DNA of 25,439 bases, from positions 1 to 25,439 of the forward strand of contig JAFOBK010000129.1 in NCBI GenBank assembly GCA_017381835.1, in the 5' to 3' direction. The position numbers were made by a program, and so were the translations under genes. The stretch is from Oscillospiraceae bacterium (GTDB taxonomy: Bacteria; Bacillota_A; Clostridia; Oscillospirales; Oscillospiraceae). Positions 24,134 to 25,439 of the stretch are shown one piece after another. The notes under the pieces are model-generated. The model made no database searches and had not been told where the DNA came from. It saw only the letters and a list, made by a program, of their open reading frames with translations. Every line of letters starts with the position of its first letter. The first letter of the stretch is position 1.

Positions 24134-24838
24134 TTAATCGCAGAATTCAGCTACGCAGCGCTCGTAAGCAGCTACGGGATCGGCAGCAGCAGTAATAGGA
24201 CGGCCAACAACAATATAGTCAGAGCCGATTTCCTTAGCCGCAGCGGGGGTCATAACACGCTTCTGATCGCCCACATCGCCGTCAGCAAAACGGACACCGG
24301 GGGTAACGGTCAGGAAGCTCTTGCCACAAGTATCGTGGACCTTGCCTGCTTCCAGGGGAGAGCAAACAATACCGTCCAGGCCTGCTTCTTCAGCACACTT
24401 TGCGTAGTGCATAACAACCTGATCAATGGGAGCGTGGATCATCAGATCATTCTCCATGCTCTCCTGGTCGGTAGAGGTCAGCTGAGTAACTGCGATCAGC
24501 AGAGGACGGGTGCCGTCTTCACGGGTCAGACCTTCCAGTGCAGCCTTCATCATATTCTTAGTGCCGGCAGCATGCAGGTTGGTAATATCTACATCCAGGT
24601 TGCGAAGAACAGCCATAGCCTTCTTAACAGTGTTAGGAATATCGTGCAGCTTCAGATCCAGGAAGATCTTGTGGCCGCGAGCCTTGATTTCCTTGACGAT
24701 TGCGGGGCCTTCAGCGTAGTACAGTTCCATGCCAATCTTCACAAAAGGCTTACGAGCACAGTTTGCGAATTTGTCCAGGAATGCGAAAGTTGCTTCAGCA
24801 GAAGCAAAGTCACATGCTACAATTACGTCTTTACCCAT
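24134..24838 (-). CDS. pyrF: Orotidine 5'-phosphate decarboxylase
   Basis: Final UMP-forming step. The 234-residue TIM-barrel protein carries the catalytic DLKLHD (Asp61, Lys63, Asp66), ACDF (Asp10), and the phosphate-gripping VTPGVRFADGD and YIVVGRPITAAADP. This is the group I, bacterial short form. Its ATG overlaps the pyrD stop by one base and the GGAGG of its ribosome binding site lies inside pyrD. Confidence 0.97.
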   Translation of the reverse strand: MGKDVIVACDFASAEATFAFLDKFANCARKPFVKIGMELYYAEGPAIVKEIKARGHKIFLDLKLHDIPNTVKKAMAVLRNLDVDITNLHAAGTKNMMKAALEGLTREDGTRPLLIAVTQLTSTDQESMENDLMIHAPIDQVVMHYAKCAEEAGLDGIVCSPLEAGKVHDTCGKSFLTVTPGVRFADGDVGDQKRVMTPAAAKEIGSDYIVVGRPITAAADPVAAYERCVAEFCD

Positions 24839-25439
24839 TATTTTGCGCCTCCTATAATTTCACTTAAAGTGTTGATTCTATATTTATCCATAACTTCAGG
24901 CAGTTTCTCGATAATATCCCGGCATACGTAGGGATTGACCAGATTTGCCGCGCCAACCTCAACTGCGGTTGCACCGGCCAGCATCATTTCAATCACATCC
25001 TCAGCGCAGGATACACCACCCATACCCACAACGGGAATTTTAACAGCATTGGCAACCTGATAAACCATGCGAACTGCCACAGGGAAGATGGCACTGCCGG
25101 AGAAACCACCCATTTTATTGGCAATCACAGGCTTGCGGGTACGCAGATCAATACGCATACCCAGCATGGTGTTAATCAGGCTGATGCCGTCAGCACCGGC
25201 ATCCTCACAAGCCTTGGCAATCGCCACAATGTCGGTCACATTGGGAGAGAGTTTTACGATTACGGGCTTGGTGGTAACCTTCTTGACAGCCGCGGTTACT
25301 TCTGCTGCTGCCTTAGGATCCGTACCAAAGCTCATACCGCCGCCATGTACATTGGGGCAGCTGACATTGACTTCCAGCCAGCCAACCTGCTCTTCCTTAT
25401 CCAGCTTTTCGCAGGTATATGCATAGTCAGGAACAGAGA
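24838..25439 (-). CDS. pyrD: Dihydroorotate dehydrogenase, class 1 (C-terminal part, cut by window edge)
   Basis: Oxidises dihydroorotate to orotate with FMN. The visible 200 residues include EVNVSCPNVHGGGMSFGTDP (catalytic Cys region), KPVIVKLSPNVTDI, GISLINTMLGMRIDLRTRKP, GGFSGSAIFPVAVRMVY, PVVGMGGVSCAEDVIEMM and GATAVEVGAANL. The VSCPN motif marks class 1, and the sequence fits the 1B type that works with PyrK and NAD+. No pyrK is visible; it may lie beyond the right edge. The frame is open to the edge, so the internal Met at 25335 is not the start. Confidence 0.95.
   Translation of the reverse strand, partial: SVPDYAYTCEKLDKEEQVGWLEVNVSCPNVHGGGMSFGTDPKAAAEVTAAVKKVTTKPVIVKLSPNVTDIVAIAKACEDAGADGISLINTMLGMRIDLRTRKPVIANKMGGFSGSAIFPVAVRMVYQVANAVKIPVVGMGGVSCAEDVIEMMLAGATAVEVGAANLVNPYVCRDIIEKLPEVMDKYRINTLSEIIGGAK

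Noticed and set aside
1..25439. CRISPR array, insertion sequence, prophage, tRNA or rRNA
   Set aside because: I saw no regularly spaced repeats, transposase or integrase motifs, or RNA gene signatures other than the ZTP riboswitch.

Overview
The window looks like chromosomal DNA from a Gram-positive anaerobe of class Clostridia. The ylxM-ffh-rpsP-khpA-rimM-trmD gene order, AGGAGG-type ribosome binding sites, TTGACA/TATAAT promoters, a pfl (ZTP) riboswitch and a single-chain PurL all point that way. An oscillospiral gut relative is my guess; the sequence alone does not settle genus or family. I see no phage, insertion sequence, CRISPR array, rRNA or tRNA.

Region 1 (1-3761, minus strand) is a translation and protein-targeting operon: ylxM, ffh, rpsP, khpA, rimM, trmD, then the start of a Sir2-family deacylase that runs off the left edge. 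A near-consensus promoter sits upstream of ylxM between two almost identical 22-base palindromes. Region 2 (3762-4901) holds a GNAT acetyltransferase (minus) and, divergently, a small unrecognised 76-residue protein with its own promoter and terminator.

Region 3 (4903-10756, plus strand) is a tightly packed, probably single transcription unit: a zinc/manganese ABC transporter (binding lipoprotein, ATPase, permease), the tRNA methyltransferase TrmO, a MATE exporter and a divergent acetate kinase-like enzyme. It ends at a bidirectional terminator shared with the converging purine operon.

Region 4 (10766-22302, minus strand) is a nine-gene purine operon: purE-purC-purF-purM-purN-purO-purH(AICAR transformylase only)-purD-purL. 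A strong promoter and a ZTP riboswitch with an intrinsic terminator precede purE. The ligand, ZTP/ZMP, accumulates when 10-formyl-tetrahydrofolate runs short, and two enzymes of the operon (PurN, PurH) use that cofactor. Two features are unusual. The last two steps are done by separate proteins (standalone AICAR transformylase plus an archaeal-type PurO cyclohydrolase) instead of bifunctional PurH. The PurF-like enzyme has lost the N-terminal nucleophile cysteine and other glutaminase residues but keeps its PRPP loop and candidate Fe-S cysteines.

Region 5 (22378-25439, minus strand) is a pyrimidine operon, pyrD (partial)-pyrF-pyrE-pyrB. PyrB carries at its C-terminus only the zinc-binding part of the regulatory subunit PyrI. 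No terminator is evident between pyrB and the purine promoter, so the two nucleotide operons lie head-to-tail.
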